DNA of 64,000 nt, taken from NCBI GenBank assembly GCA_016871395.1, contig VFYV01000006.1, positions 30,900 through 94,899 on the forward strand. The letters are read 5' to 3'. How positions within the stretch are numbered: the stretch's first letter is position 1; each line of letters starts with the position of its first letter. This stretch comes from Actinomycetota bacterium (GTDB taxonomy: Bacteria; Actinomycetota; Acidimicrobiia; Acidimicrobiales; Ilumatobacteraceae). The notes under the pieces are model-generated. The model saw only the letters and a program-made list of their open reading frames with translations, was not told the origin of the DNA and searched no databases. The position numbers were made by a program, and so were the translations under genes. Below, in pieces: positions 24,582-32,696 of this stretch.

Positions 24582-25117
24582 ATCCACAGTCCTCCGTCGC
24601 ACACCACGGTCTGTCCCGTCACGTGCGCCGCCGCACCACTGCACAACCAATTCACCGTGTTCGATGCATCGACCGTGCCCCTCATCGCACGGGGTGCGAT
24701 GGCCACCGGACCCGACACCGCGGGATCGACGCCGAACTCCTCGGGAGCCAGGGCCACCGCGTTGACCGTGATCCCGTCGGGTCCCCACTGTCGCGCCGCC
24801 GATTTCACCGTGATACGGGCCGCCTCGGCCAATGCCGCATGAACGGCGTGTCGGTCCCCACCCGACATTCCGATGGTGGGCACGATCACGACGATGCGCT
24901 CGACCCCGGCCGCATGAGCCTGCTGCAGACCGGCAATCACCTTTTGCATCGGCTGTTCGAACACCGCGTCGATGGTGGCGTCGTCGAGTTCCTCGATGGG
25001 ACCGACCCCCCGAGCGCCGTCCACCTCGGTGACGACGACCGCCGCCGCGACGTCGGACACCACCGTGGCCCGCAGATGTCGCGCGATCGGGCCCTCGCCC
25101 AACACCAAGACACTCAC
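24578..25117 (-). CDS. SDR-like protein lacking catalytic and nucleotide-binding motifs
   Basis: A 179-residue protein whose C-terminal half is SDR-like: WGPDGITVNAVALAPEEF and AAHVTGQTVVCDGGLWM. The N-terminus keeps only a reduced VLVLGEGPIARHL instead of TGxxxGxG, and about 50-80 residues of a normal SDR are missing. The YxxxK region reads RHAVHAALAEA, so Tyr and Lys are absent. The frame is intact and coupled at both ends (GTGA at 25117 and at 24581), so it seems expressed, not decaying. Possibly a non-catalytic partner of the next SDR. Confidence 0.72.
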   Translation of the reverse strand: MSVLVLGEGPIARHLRATVVSDVAAAVVVTEVDGARGVGPIEELDDATIDAVFEQPMQKVIAGLQQAHAAGVERIVVIVPTIGMSGGDRHAVHAALAEAARITVKSAARQWGPDGITVNAVALAPEEFGVDPAVSGPVAIAPRAMRGTVDASNTVNWLCSGAAAHVTGQTVVCDGGLWM

Positions 25118-25566
25118 CGGCCCGCCTCCTGATTCAAATGTGCCGACACGTCGCCGTGGGCATCGACGAACATCACCCGCTGATCGAATCGCCACGTCGC
25201 TCCGTCATCGGTGACGAAGCGATCGTGGTAGCGGCCCGCGGCCACCACCTGCAACGGCAACACCCCCGGCACCTCCTGCAGGACGGTGAACTGCGAGCGA
25301 GCGAGCGCGGACGACGGACCCTCGGCTTCGATGATGGAGTTCGTGACCACGTGCTTGGTGCGCGGAACACCGTCGTACATCTTCACGAAACGAGCCATCA
25401 CCGTGCCGACCAGCGAACCCGGCACCGCGGGCTGATCGGGGCCGGCCATGAACACCCGAGCACCGTCGAACAAGCGCGACACACCGTCGAAATCACCGGC
25501 GTCGATGCGCTCGGCGTAGGTGTAGAGCAAATTCAGGATCGATCGCTCCGCCCCCGAAGTCAACAT
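25114..25566 (-). CDS. NTF2-like/SnoaL-type protein
   Basis: A 150-residue cone-fold protein. ILNLLYTYAERIDAGDFDGVSRLF is the leading helix, and TVLQEVPGVLPLQVVAAGRYHDRF the sheet, with DQRVMFVDAHGDVSAHL at the end. The Tyr/Asp/His set suits a ketosteroid-isomerase- or dehydratase-like fold but activity is not assignable. ATG 25566 is preceded by TACGGT at 6 nt and no Shine-Dalgarno, so it is probably a leaderless first gene of a four-gene operon with the SDR-like, SDR and EthD genes. Confidence 0.76.
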   Translation of the reverse strand: MLTSGAERSILNLLYTYAERIDAGDFDGVSRLFDGARVFMAGPDQPAVPGSLVGTVMARFVKMYDGVPRTKHVVTNSIIEAEGPSSALARSQFTVLQEVPGVLPLQVVAAGRYHDRFVTDDGATWRFDQRVMFVDAHGDVSAHLNQEAGR

Positions 25567-25572
25567 GCGAAC

Positions 25573-25578
25573 ACCGTA
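25573..25578 (-). promoter_or_regulatory. Putative -10 box of NTF2-like operon
   Basis: TACGGT on the minus strand, 6 nt before ATG 25566, no ribosome-binding site between. Confidence 0.5.
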
Positions 25579-25589
25579 GACGAACTACC

Positions 25590-26444
25590 GTGGCGGACGT
25601 GTCCGAATCGAACGAGCCCACTCCCCATTTGCCCCTCCCCAGCGAGCAGACCGACGAGATCGTCCGCGCCGCGTTTCCACTCCGCCTCGGTCTGGCCGAG
25701 GGCAAGGTGGCCCTCGTCACCGGTGCCGGTCGTGGCATCGGAGAAGCCACCGCACGACTCTTCGCCACCGAAGGTGCGGCCGTCCTGGTGTGCGACATCG
25801 ACGAGGCGTCGGCACGGGCGGTGGTGCAATCGATTCAAGAACACGGCGGCGAAGCCGTGGCGGTGGCCGCCGACCTCACGAAAGAGGACGACGTGGCCGC
25901 GGTCATCGACACCGCCATCGATCGCTACGGTCGCCTCGACTGCGCCGTGAACAACGCCGGCATCAGTGGACGCTTCGGCTCGTTCATCGACCTGCCCCTT
26001 CACGAGTGGCACCAAATGATCAACGCCAACCTCACCAGCGTCTTCCTGTGCCTCAAGTACGAACTCGGTGTGATGGCCGCGCAGGGGGCCGGTTCCATCG
26101 TGAACGTGTCCTCGGGTGCCGGTGTGGTGGCCGCACCCGGACTGCCGCATTACACCGCCGCCAAGCACGGGGTGTTGGGGCTCACGAAGTGCGCCGCCCA
26201 GGAATACGCGGCCAAGGGTGTGCGCGTGAACGCCATCCTTCCCGGCACCACACGCACCCCCATGATCGAAAACTTCATCAACGGCGACCCGCAGATCGAG
26301 AAGATGGTCAGCCGCGGGATCGGCCGTGGCTATCTGGGCGAACCCGCCGAGATCGCCGAGGCGGCGGTGTGGCTGTGCAGTGATCGAGCCGGCTTCGTCT
26401 GCGGCGAGTCGTTGCTCGTCGACGGTGCGACGGTCTGCCGCTGA
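25590..26444 (+). CDS. SDR family oxidoreductase
   Basis: A 284-residue SDR with a ~30-residue acidic extension before the fold. TGAGRGIGEA is the cofactor loop, NNAGISG follows, the catalytic Ser lies in VNVSSGAG and YTAAKHG is the YxxxK; it ends CGESLLVDGATVCR. The GTG at 25590 lies 23 nt from the divergent NTF2-like start, so both promoters overlap. It is convergent with the racemase gene (1 nt between stops). Typical hydroxyacyl-CoA or hydroxysteroid dehydrogenase in shape; exact substrate unknown. Confidence 0.82.
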   Translation: MADVSESNEPTPHLPLPSEQTDEIVRAAFPLRLGLAEGKVALVTGAGRGIGEATARLFATEGAAVLVCDIDEASARAVVQSIQEHGGEAVAVAADLTKEDDVAAVIDTAIDRYGRLDCAVNNAGISGRFGSFIDLPLHEWHQMINANLTSVFLCLKYELGVMAAQGAGSIVNVSSGAGVVAAPGLPHYTAAKHGVLGLTKCAAQEYAAKGVRVNAILPGTTRTPMIENFINGDPQIEKMVSRGIGRGYLGEPAEIAEAAVWLCSDRAGFVCGESLLVDGATVCR

Positions 26445-26445
26445 C

Positions 26446-27552
26446 TCACTGGTTCCAACCGGCGAGAATCTCGTCGACCGAATTCTCCCCGGGATGACAA
26501 GGCACACCTGCGCCGGCCTCCGAGCGCGAGAAGCGTGGCGCGCTCTGGGCCTGGGTCACGCCGTTGACGCTCACGGTGACACCGCGAGCCGCCGTGTGCG
26601 GATGGGTGGTCACCTCGCTCGGCGACAACACCGGTGAGAAACACGCGTCGGACCCCTCGAAGACCACTTCCCACTCGGCGCGTGTGCGCGTGCCGAAGAC
26701 CTGAGCCATTCGCTTCTTCGCCTCGACCCACACGGTGCGCTCGTTCTGACGCGCGGGAGTCAGCAATTCGTCGTCGGCCACGCCCAGTCGGCTCACCAAC
26801 TCGGCGTAGAACTGCGGTTCGATCGCCCCGACCGAGACCCAACCACCATCGGACGTTCGGTACACGTTGTAGAAGTGCGCCCCGCCATCGAGATGGTTGG
26901 TGCCACGTTCGCCCCAAAAACCACTGTCGACGGCCACGAAGAAGGGACCCAGGATCATGGCCGCCCCGTCGACCATGGCCACGTCGATGATCTGTCCGAG
27001 CCCACTGCTGTGGCGTTCGACCAATGCGGCCGATACACCCATCGCCAACAGCAGGCCGCCTCCGGCGAAGTCGCCGAGCATGTTGATGGGCACCGTCGGC
27101 GGCTGACCCTCGTAGCCGATCGTGTGCAACGCACCCGACAAGGCGATGTAGTTGATGTCGTGGCCCGCGCGATCGGTCCAAGGTCCGGTCTGACCCCACC
27201 CGGTCATCCGCGCGAAGATCAGTCGCGAATTGCGCTCACACAGGACCGTCGGGCCCAACCCCAACCGTTCGCACACGCCAGGACGGAAGGGATCGACGAG
27301 CACGTCCGCTCGATCGATCAACTGCAACAGACGAGCGCGATGTTCGTCGTCCTTCAGATCGATCGACACCCCGCGCTTTCCGCGCATCATCGGATTGGTG
27401 GCAACGCGCGAACGATTCGCGCGCGCGACCACGTCGGGCCGATCGACGGCCACCACATCGGCACCGAGGTCGGCCAGGATCATCGCGCCGTAGGGGCCGG
27501 GGCCTTGACCCACCAACTCGACGACCCGAACGCCCGCGAGCGGTCCGGACAT
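26446..27552 (-). CDS. mcr: Alpha-methylacyl-CoA racemase (CaiB/BaiF family III CoA-transferase fold)
   Basis: A 368-residue family III protein of the AMACR branch. MRGKRGVSIDLKDDEH, DPFRPGVCERLGLGP and MTGWGQTGPWTDRAGHDINYIALSGALH are the racemase signatures; His131 and Asp161 in GDFAGGG are the expected catalytic pair. It inverts the 2-methyl stereocentre so that the sterol side-chain acyl-CoA becomes the 25S form accepted by dehydrogenases. It begins 2 nt after the FadD19-like ligase stop, so activation and racemisation are co-expressed. Good fit to sterol side-chain breakdown. Confidence 0.87.
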   Translation of the reverse strand: MSGPLAGVRVVELVGQGPGPYGAMILADLGADVVAVDRPDVVARANRSRVATNPMMRGKRGVSIDLKDDEHRARLLQLIDRADVLVDPFRPGVCERLGLGPTVLCERNSRLIFARMTGWGQTGPWTDRAGHDINYIALSGALHTIGYEGQPPTVPINMLGDFAGGGLLLAMGVSAALVERHSSGLGQIIDVAMVDGAAMILGPFFVAVDSGFWGERGTNHLDGGAHFYNVYRTSDGGWVSVGAIEPQFYAELVSRLGVADDELLTPARQNERTVWVEAKKRMAQVFGTRTRAEWEVVFEGSDACFSPVLSPSEVTTHPHTAARGVTVSVNGVTQAQSAPRFSRSEAGAGVPCHPGENSVDEILAGWNQ

Positions 27553-27554
27553 GA

Positions 27555-29123
27555 TCAGCGACCCACGTCCTCGACCGCGCGCTCTTTCGCCCAGCGGTAA
27601 TCACTCTTGCCCGCGGGCGAACGCACCATGGTGTCGACCAAGGTCAGTTGGCGAGGCACCTTGTAGCCGGCCACGTGCTTGCGACAATGCTCCTGGATGC
27701 TCTCGAGATTCGGGGCGGTGCCCGCGCGGGCCTGCACCACCGCGGCCACCCGTTCACCCCAGCGTTCGTCGGGCACTCCGACCACGACCGCGTCGAACAC
27801 CTCGGGATGCGACTTCAGCGCGTTCTCCACTTCCTCGGGGAAGATCTTCTCGCCACCACTGTTGATGCACACCGAGCCACGACCGATCAACGTGATCGAC
27901 CCGTCCTCTTGCAACACGGCAAAGTCGCCGGGAATGGAGTAGCGCGTGCCGTCGGGGCCGGTGACGAAGGTGGCCGCCGATTTTTCGGGATCCTTGTGAT
28001 ACCGCAACGGGATATTGCCGGTGCGGGCCAACTTTCCCATCACTCCGGCGGGCAGTGGACGCAAATCGTCCCCGAGCACCACCGAGTCGGGAGCGGCCCT
28101 CACCGTGAGACCGGGGGTCTTGGGCGCGTCCTTGCCGACCATCGTGATGCCGTTGGCACCACCCTCGCTGGACCCGACGGCGTCGGTCAGCACGATGTTG
28201 GGGAACATACCGATGAATTGGTCCTTGCACGCCTGTGAGAACAGCACCGCGCTCGAACTGAAAGCGAACAGAGACGACAGGTCGTACTCGGCGCGGTGAT
28301 CGACGAGGTGGTCGAGCATCGGACGCGCCATGGCATCGCCGGTGATCATCACCAGGTTCACCTTCTCGGCGTCGATCGTTCGAAACACATCGGCCGCGTC
28401 GAACTTGGCGCGCAGAACCACCTTGTTACCGATGAAGCTCTGACCCATCACGCTCCATTGCGTGGCGCCGTGCATGAGGGGGGCGATGGGCAGGCCGCAC
28501 AAATGGAAACCGTTGCGGCCCTTCTCCACGAATTGGCCGGGCTCGGTCATCCGAACACCGGTGGTGATGTCGATACCTCCGCCCAACGCCATGACCACGT
28601 CCTCGTGTCGCCACACCACACCCTTGGGCATGCCGGTGGTGCCACCGGTGAACAGCATGTAGATGTCGTCGTTGCTACGCGGCCCGAAGTCGCGCTCGTC
28701 GGACTGAGCGGCCAAGGCCGCCTCGAAGTCCGGTCCCATCACCAATTGCGCGAGGTCGGGCTGAACGGCACGAGCACGCTCGGCGTACTCCGGCTCGACG
28801 ATCAAGTGACTCAGATCGGCGTTGTCGAAGAGATACGCCAGTTCGTCCTCGACGTAGCGATAGTTGATGTTGATCCAGACCGCCCGGATCTTGAAAATGG
28901 CCCACAGGGCCTCCACCCACTCGACGCGGTTCAGCGCGTAAATGCCCACGTGGTCTCCGGGCTCGACGCCCTGGGCGGCCAAGTGGTGCGCCAAGCGATT
29001 CGCCCGGCGGTCCATTTCGAGGTACGTACGCCTCACGTTTTCGTCGACCACGTACTCCCGATCGGGCCATTCGTCGACGGCGGCCTCGAAGAGATCTGCA
29101 ATGTTGAAGGTGCGAGCGGGCAT
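27555..29123 (-). CDS. fadD19: Steroid side-chain acyl-CoA synthetase, FadD19-like
   Basis: A 522-residue ANL ligase. The opening TFNIADLFEAAVDEWPDR, MLFTGGTTGMPKGVVWRHED, FFTGDA-type VNLVMITGDAMARP and SVCINSGGEKIFPEEVE are close to mycobacterial FadD19, as is the end GKSDYRWAKE with the catalytic Lys. FadD19 activates C24-C27 sterol side-chain acids and is needed for C24-branched sterols in rhodococci. It is divergent from echA19, the same arrangement as Rv3515c/Rv3516. The start ATG 29123 has no clear Shine-Dalgarno. An imperfectly centred inverted repeat lies directly upstream. Confidence 0.9.
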   Translation of the reverse strand: MPARTFNIADLFEAAVDEWPDREYVVDENVRRTYLEMDRRANRLAHHLAAQGVEPGDHVGIYALNRVEWVEALWAIFKIRAVWININYRYVEDELAYLFDNADLSHLIVEPEYAERARAVQPDLAQLVMGPDFEAALAAQSDERDFGPRSNDDIYMLFTGGTTGMPKGVVWRHEDVVMALGGGIDITTGVRMTEPGQFVEKGRNGFHLCGLPIAPLMHGATQWSVMGQSFIGNKVVLRAKFDAADVFRTIDAEKVNLVMITGDAMARPMLDHLVDHRAEYDLSSLFAFSSSAVLFSQACKDQFIGMFPNIVLTDAVGSSEGGANGITMVGKDAPKTPGLTVRAAPDSVVLGDDLRPLPAGVMGKLARTGNIPLRYHKDPEKSAATFVTGPDGTRYSIPGDFAVLQEDGSITLIGRGSVCINSGGEKIFPEEVENALKSHPEVFDAVVVGVPDERWGERVAAVVQARAGTAPNLESIQEHCRKHVAGYKVPRQLTLVDTMVRSPAGKSDYRWAKERAVEDVGR

Positions 29124-29125
29124 AC

Positions 29126-29141
29126 ATGTGTGCTACCACAT
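29126..29141. promoter_or_regulatory. Short inverted repeat between fadD19 and echA19
   Basis: ATGTG-TGCTAC-CACAT: 5-bp arms with a 6-bp spacer, in the 47-nt divergent spacer. It may be an operator for both genes. It does not match the KstR consensus. The arms are short, so this is tentative. Confidence 0.3.
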
Positions 29142-29170
29142 ACGGGGCATCATCGGGGTAAGGAGGCGAC

Positions 29171-29971
29171 ATGTCGGGCACCGAGCATCTACTGGTCGAG
29201 CGAGTGGGACACACCCTGGTGGTCACCATGAACCGTCCCGAGGCCAAGAACGCACTGAGTTCGGCGATGATCGTCGGGCTGGCCGACGCCTGGGTGCGTC
29301 TGAACGACGACGACGACATCCGATGTGCGATCCTGACGGGATCAGGCGGTTCGTTCTGTACCGGCATGGACCTGAAGGCGCGGGCGAACGACGACGCCGG
29401 TCCGAACCCGTACCAAGAGCGCTGGGCCGCCGACCCCGATCTGCATTGGAAGGCGCTACTGCGTCACTACCGCCTTCGCAAGCCGTTGATCGCCGCCGTC
29501 GAGGGCTACGCCGTGGCTGGTGGTACCGAGATTCTGCAAGCAACGCATCTACGCGTCGCCGGCGAGAGCGCCACCTTCGGCGTGTTCGAGGCTCGTCGTG
29601 GTCTTTTCCCCGTCGGAGGCAGCACCGTGCGCCTGCAACGACAGATCGGCTACACCAACGCTCTCGAGATGCTGCTCACCGCTCGTGCCTACACGGCGAC
29701 CGAGGCCAGAGAGATCGGCCTGATCGGTCATGTCGTTCCCGATGGTAAGGCTCTCGACAAGGCGATGGAATTGGCCGAGATGATCGGCGCCAACGGGCCC
29801 CTCGCGGTGGAGGCCATCCTCAAGTCCGTGCAGGAGACCGCAACCCTGTCCGAGACCGATGCGTTGAAATTGGAATTCGAGATCGGCTGGCCCATCTTCA
29901 GCACGAATGATTCGAAAGAGGGTCCCCGGGCCTTCGCCGAAAAGCGCGCACCCATTTGGACCCGCACCTGA
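29171..29971 (+). CDS. echA19: Enoyl-CoA hydratase, EchA19-like (sterol side chain)
   Basis: A 266-residue crotonase. VERVGHTLVVTMNRPEAKNALS, CAILTGSGGSFCTGMDLKA (oxyanion loop), VAGGTEILQATHLRVAGESA and the end NDSKEGPRAFAEKRAP strongly resemble mycobacterial EchA19, which hydrates cholesterol side-chain enoyl-CoAs. An excellent AAGGAGG site lies 4-5 nt before ATG 29171. The gene is divergent from fadD19 and convergent with ltp3; the stop codon is inside the left arm of a hairpin. Function is inferred from homology and from the module around it. Confidence 0.9.
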   Translation: MSGTEHLLVERVGHTLVVTMNRPEAKNALSSAMIVGLADAWVRLNDDDDIRCAILTGSGGSFCTGMDLKARANDDAGPNPYQERWAADPDLHWKALLRHYRLRKPLIAAVEGYAVAGGTEILQATHLRVAGESATFGVFEARRGLFPVGGSTVRLQRQIGYTNALEMLLTARAYTATEAREIGLIGHVVPDGKALDKAMELAEMIGANGPLAVEAILKSVQETATLSETDALKLEFEIGWPIFSTNDSKEGPRAFAEKRAPIWTRT

Positions 29972-29986
29972 CGCCGGTGCGTCAGG
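29967..29986. terminator. Bidirectional hairpin carrying both convergent stop codons
   Basis: CCTGACGC-CGGT-GCGTCAGG: perfect 8-bp arms, 4-nt loop. The TGA of echA19 is in the left arm and the TGA (TCA) of ltp3 is at the matching place of the right arm. A GGTTTGCC follows on the plus strand. It probably ends both transcripts. Confidence 0.6.
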
Positions 29987-31139
29987 GTTTGCCGTTCGAC
30001 ACCAACCACATGGCGAAAAACTGACTGCCGCCGCCATAGGCGTGTCCGATCGCCTTGCGCGCACCATCGATCTGATGCTCGCCGGCTTTACCCATCACCT
30101 GCATGGCTGCCTCGCCGAAGCGCAGCATGCCCGAGGCACCGATGGGGTTGGTCGACATCACTCCACCGGACGGATTGACGGGCAACGCACCACCGATGTC
30201 GGTGATGCCATCCTCCACCCAACGCCATCCCTCGTTGCGCGACGCGAAACCGAGGTTTTCCAGCCACATCGGCTCGAACCACGCGAACGGCACGTAGATT
30301 TCCGCGACGTCGATCTCCTTGGCCGGATTGGTGATTCCGCCCTTGCGCCACAGATCCTCGGCGCACATTTCTCCGGCGCGCGGACTCACTTGCTCGCGAC
30401 CGGCAAACGCCGTGGGCTCGCTGCGCATGGCGGTGGCGTGGACCCAGGCCTTGGGGCCCGCATGTTTGTCGGCGCGCTCCTCGCTCATGAGCACGAGCGC
30501 CATGGCACCGTCGCTCGACGGGCAGGTCTCGACGAAGCGGATGGGGTCCCACATCATCGGGCTCTCGAGGGCCTTCTCGAGGGTCCAGTCCGGTTCGTGC
30601 AGGTGCGCATACGGGTTTCGGCAAGCGTTGGTGCGGTCTTTCACGGCCACCATGGCGCCGACATGCGACGGAGCACCCGAACGCTTGATGTAGCCACGCA
30701 CGATCGGAGAGAAGTACCCGCCGGCACCGGCGTGCACCGGCATACCGAACGGAATCGGAACACTGAGCGCCCACATGGCGTTGCCATCACTCTGCTTCTC
30801 GAAGCCGATGGTGAGAACCGTGCCGTGAATGCCGGCCATCACGTGTTGCGCGGCCACGATGGCGGTGGAGCCGCCGACCGAACCTGCGGTGTGAACCCGA
30901 AAGACGGGCTTGCCGTGCGCCGCCAGGGCGTCGGCCAACCACAATTCGGGCATGGCAACGCCCTCGAGAGGATCGGGGGCCTTGCCGATGACGATGGCAT
31001 CGACGTCGTCGATCCCGATGTTGGCATCGGCCAACGCTCGATCGACCGCCTCACGCACGAGGCCGGCGATGGAAACATCGGCGCGACACGACGCATGCTT
31101 GGTTTGTCCGACACCAACTACCGCACAGAGATCAGCCAT
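29982..31139 (-). CDS. ltp3: Thiolase-fold lipid-transfer protein, Ltp3-like (probable side-chain aldolase)
   Basis: A 385-residue thiolase-superfamily protein: VVGVGQTKHA at the start, IVIGKAPDPLEGV, and GMLRFGEAAMQVMGKAG near the end, similar to Rv3523. The nucleophile position of real thiolases (N-x-x-C-S-G) reads HTAGSVGGSTA, with no Cys, so it is not a classical thiolase. Such Ltps act as retro-aldolases with a DUF35 partner. In rhodococci ltp3/ltp4 are needed for C24-branched side chains. ATG 31139 follows the ltp4 stop by 1 nt and is preferred to GTG 31148, as GGAG lies 9-12 nt before it. Confidence 0.85.
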   Translation of the reverse strand: MADLCAVVGVGQTKHASCRADVSIAGLVREAVDRALADANIGIDDVDAIVIGKAPDPLEGVAMPELWLADALAAHGKPVFRVHTAGSVGGSTAIVAAQHVMAGIHGTVLTIGFEKQSDGNAMWALSVPIPFGMPVHAGAGGYFSPIVRGYIKRSGAPSHVGAMVAVKDRTNACRNPYAHLHEPDWTLEKALESPMMWDPIRFVETCPSSDGAMALVLMSEERADKHAGPKAWVHATAMRSEPTAFAGREQVSPRAGEMCAEDLWRKGGITNPAKEIDVAEIYVPFAWFEPMWLENLGFASRNEGWRWVEDGITDIGGALPVNPSGGVMSTNPIGASGMLRFGEAAMQVMGKAGEHQIDGARKAIGHAYGGGSQFFAMWLVSNGKP

Positions 31140-31140
31140 C

Positions 31141-32199
31141 TCACTCACCCTCCATCACACACACCAGGTTCTGCTGCAACATCGGTCCACTCGTGCAGTG
31201 TGCCAAGACACGATCGGCAGATCCGGAGAAAACACTCTCGGCCGCTTCGGCGAAGCGAGCCAATCCGGCGGCCATGGCCGGGTTCGACACCAACGCTCCA
31301 CCACTCGGGTTGATGTGCGTGCCCTCGCCGAGATTCATGGCCCGTCGCAACAGAATCTCCTGATGCGTGTAGGGCGCGTGCAACTCGGCGACGTCGATGC
31401 GGTCGTCACCAACGCCGGCCTTGTGAGCGGCCACCGCGGTCGAGAAACTCTCGGTCATCGAGCGCGCTCCCAAACGTTGGGTGTCGATACGGTGGTCGAT
31501 ACCGCGGATCCACGCCGGACGCTCGGCGAGGCCGCGCGCGGCGTCACCGGCGGCCAGAACGACGGCGTTGGCCCCGTCGACGGGCACCCCGCAGTCGTGC
31601 GCGCGCAACGGAGCGGTGACGTAGGGGCGAGCCAGCAACTGTTCGGCGGTGACGTTCTCCTTGGCGTAGGCGATGGGATTGTTGAGAGCATCGCGATAAC
31701 TGCGCGCCGCCACCTCGGCCATGTCGGCCTCGGTGAGGACGTTGCTGTCGAGACAGGCACGAGCCTGAAGGGCCGAGAGCGAATCGAATCCCGGCCACAA
31801 AGGCGTCACCATGTACGGGTCGGCCTGCAGGTTGAGAATGCGATCGATGGGGCCCGAGGTGGTCTTGCCGTTGGAGAAGACCAATGCCACGTCGCACTCC
31901 CCGGTCTGAATCTTCACCCAGGCCTCGTACAGCGCCAGGGCGCCGTCACCTTCCACATGGCTCTCGATGATGGGCGGCCACGCGCCGATGGCGTCGACCG
32001 CGGCCACGAAACTGAACGGCTGACCACTCATGTAGTCGCAACTTCCGTGGCACCAGAAGCCGATCTTCTGGCGCTCGATACCGAGCTTTTCGATCACCTC
32101 GTTGATGACGGGCAGGATCAGCTCCACCGACGTGAGGGTGGAGCCAACCTGGTTGGGCCGCTGGGCCGTTGCGACGATGGCCACGTCACGGCGCGCCAT
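31141..32199 (-). CDS. ltp4: Thiolase-fold lipid-transfer protein, Ltp4-like
   Basis: A 352-residue thiolase-like protein: MARRDVAIVATAQ, the region FSFVAAVDAIGAWPPIIESHVEGDGALALYEAW and HINPSGGALVSNPAMAAGLARF. This matches the Rv3522 type, where the usual catalytic Cys region is replaced by ESHVEGDGA. It probably forms a complex with Ltp3 and the DUF35 subunits. Gene order DUF35-DUF35-ltp4-ltp3 with overlaps (TGATG at 32199, 1 nt to ltp3) supports that. It uses ATG 32199; the TTG one codon before it is less likely. Confidence 0.83.
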   Translation of the reverse strand: MARRDVAIVATAQRPNQVGSTLTSVELILPVINEVIEKLGIERQKIGFWCHGSCDYMSGQPFSFVAAVDAIGAWPPIIESHVEGDGALALYEAWVKIQTGECDVALVFSNGKTTSGPIDRILNLQADPYMVTPLWPGFDSLSALQARACLDSNVLTEADMAEVAARSYRDALNNPIAYAKENVTAEQLLARPYVTAPLRAHDCGVPVDGANAVVLAAGDAARGLAERPAWIRGIDHRIDTQRLGARSMTESFSTAVAAHKAGVGDDRIDVAELHAPYTHQEILLRRAMNLGEGTHINPSGGALVSNPAMAAGLARFAEAAESVFSGSADRVLAHCTSGPMLQQNLVCVMEGE

Positions 32200-32696
32200 C
32201 AACTGGCTCCCGCCTCGACGCCCATGTCACGATCGGGCTCGCCGGTCGGACGGAAGTGGGCGATGTTCTCGAGCGACGGACCCCACTCACTGCGGTCCTT
32301 CCACACCGGTTCGACGCGCATACCGATACGCACGTCACCGGCCTCACATTCCTGTATGAGATGCTGCATCGAGATGTCGGCGCCGTCGAGCAGGATCTGA
32401 GCGGCCACGTAGGGCAACTTGATCTTCTGGCCGAGGAACGGCACGTTCACCACGCAGAAGGTGGTGATGGTGCCACGCGGTCCCACCACTACGTCGTCAC
32501 CCAGGACGCGCGCACATTTCGGACACACCCCGTTGCGCGGGGGAAAGTACACGAGCGAGCAACTCGGGCACCGCTTTCCGATGAGGGTTCCCGCGAGGAG
32601 ACCATTGAGGTGACTGGTCGCATTCGGGCCGGCCGACCAGTTGTAGGTCACCGAGATCGGCTGACGCAGTCGCATGATTCCGTCGGCTTCGCTCAC
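32199..32696 (-). CDS. DUF35/OB-fold protein with zinc ribbon (Ltp partner)
   Basis: A 165-residue protein from GTG 32696 (overlapping the upstream stop). The rubredoxin-like ribbon Cys-x2-Cys-x11-Cys-x2-Cys lies in LIGKRCPSCSLVYFPP followed by VCPKCARVLGDD, and the OB-fold region has VVVGPRGTITTFCVVNVPF. DUF35 proteins bind and stabilise Ltp aldolases and hydroxymethylglutaryl-CoA-type partners. The order fits a heterotetramer with Ltp4. It and the neighbouring gene together have the length of the single Rv3521 protein of M. tuberculosis, so the fusion or split state should be noted. Confidence 0.83.
   Translation of the reverse strand: MSEADGIMRLRQPISVTYNWSAGPNATSHLNGLLAGTLIGKRCPSCSLVYFPPRNGVCPKCARVLGDDVVVGPRGTITTFCVVNVPFLGQKIKLPYVAAQILLDGADISMQHLIQECEAGDVRIGMRVEPVWKDRSEWGPSLENIAHFRPTGEPDRDMGVEAGAS

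Noticed and set aside
26440..26450. TGACTCA between the SDR and racemase genes
   Set aside because: Product of two stop codons one base apart; flanks are not complementary.
29955..29990. CTGACG/CGTCAG half-sites as a second copy of the 5,509 operator
   Set aside because: Same half-sites but a 6-nt spacer (versus 3), and the site is between convergent genes with both stop codons inside; a terminator explains it better.
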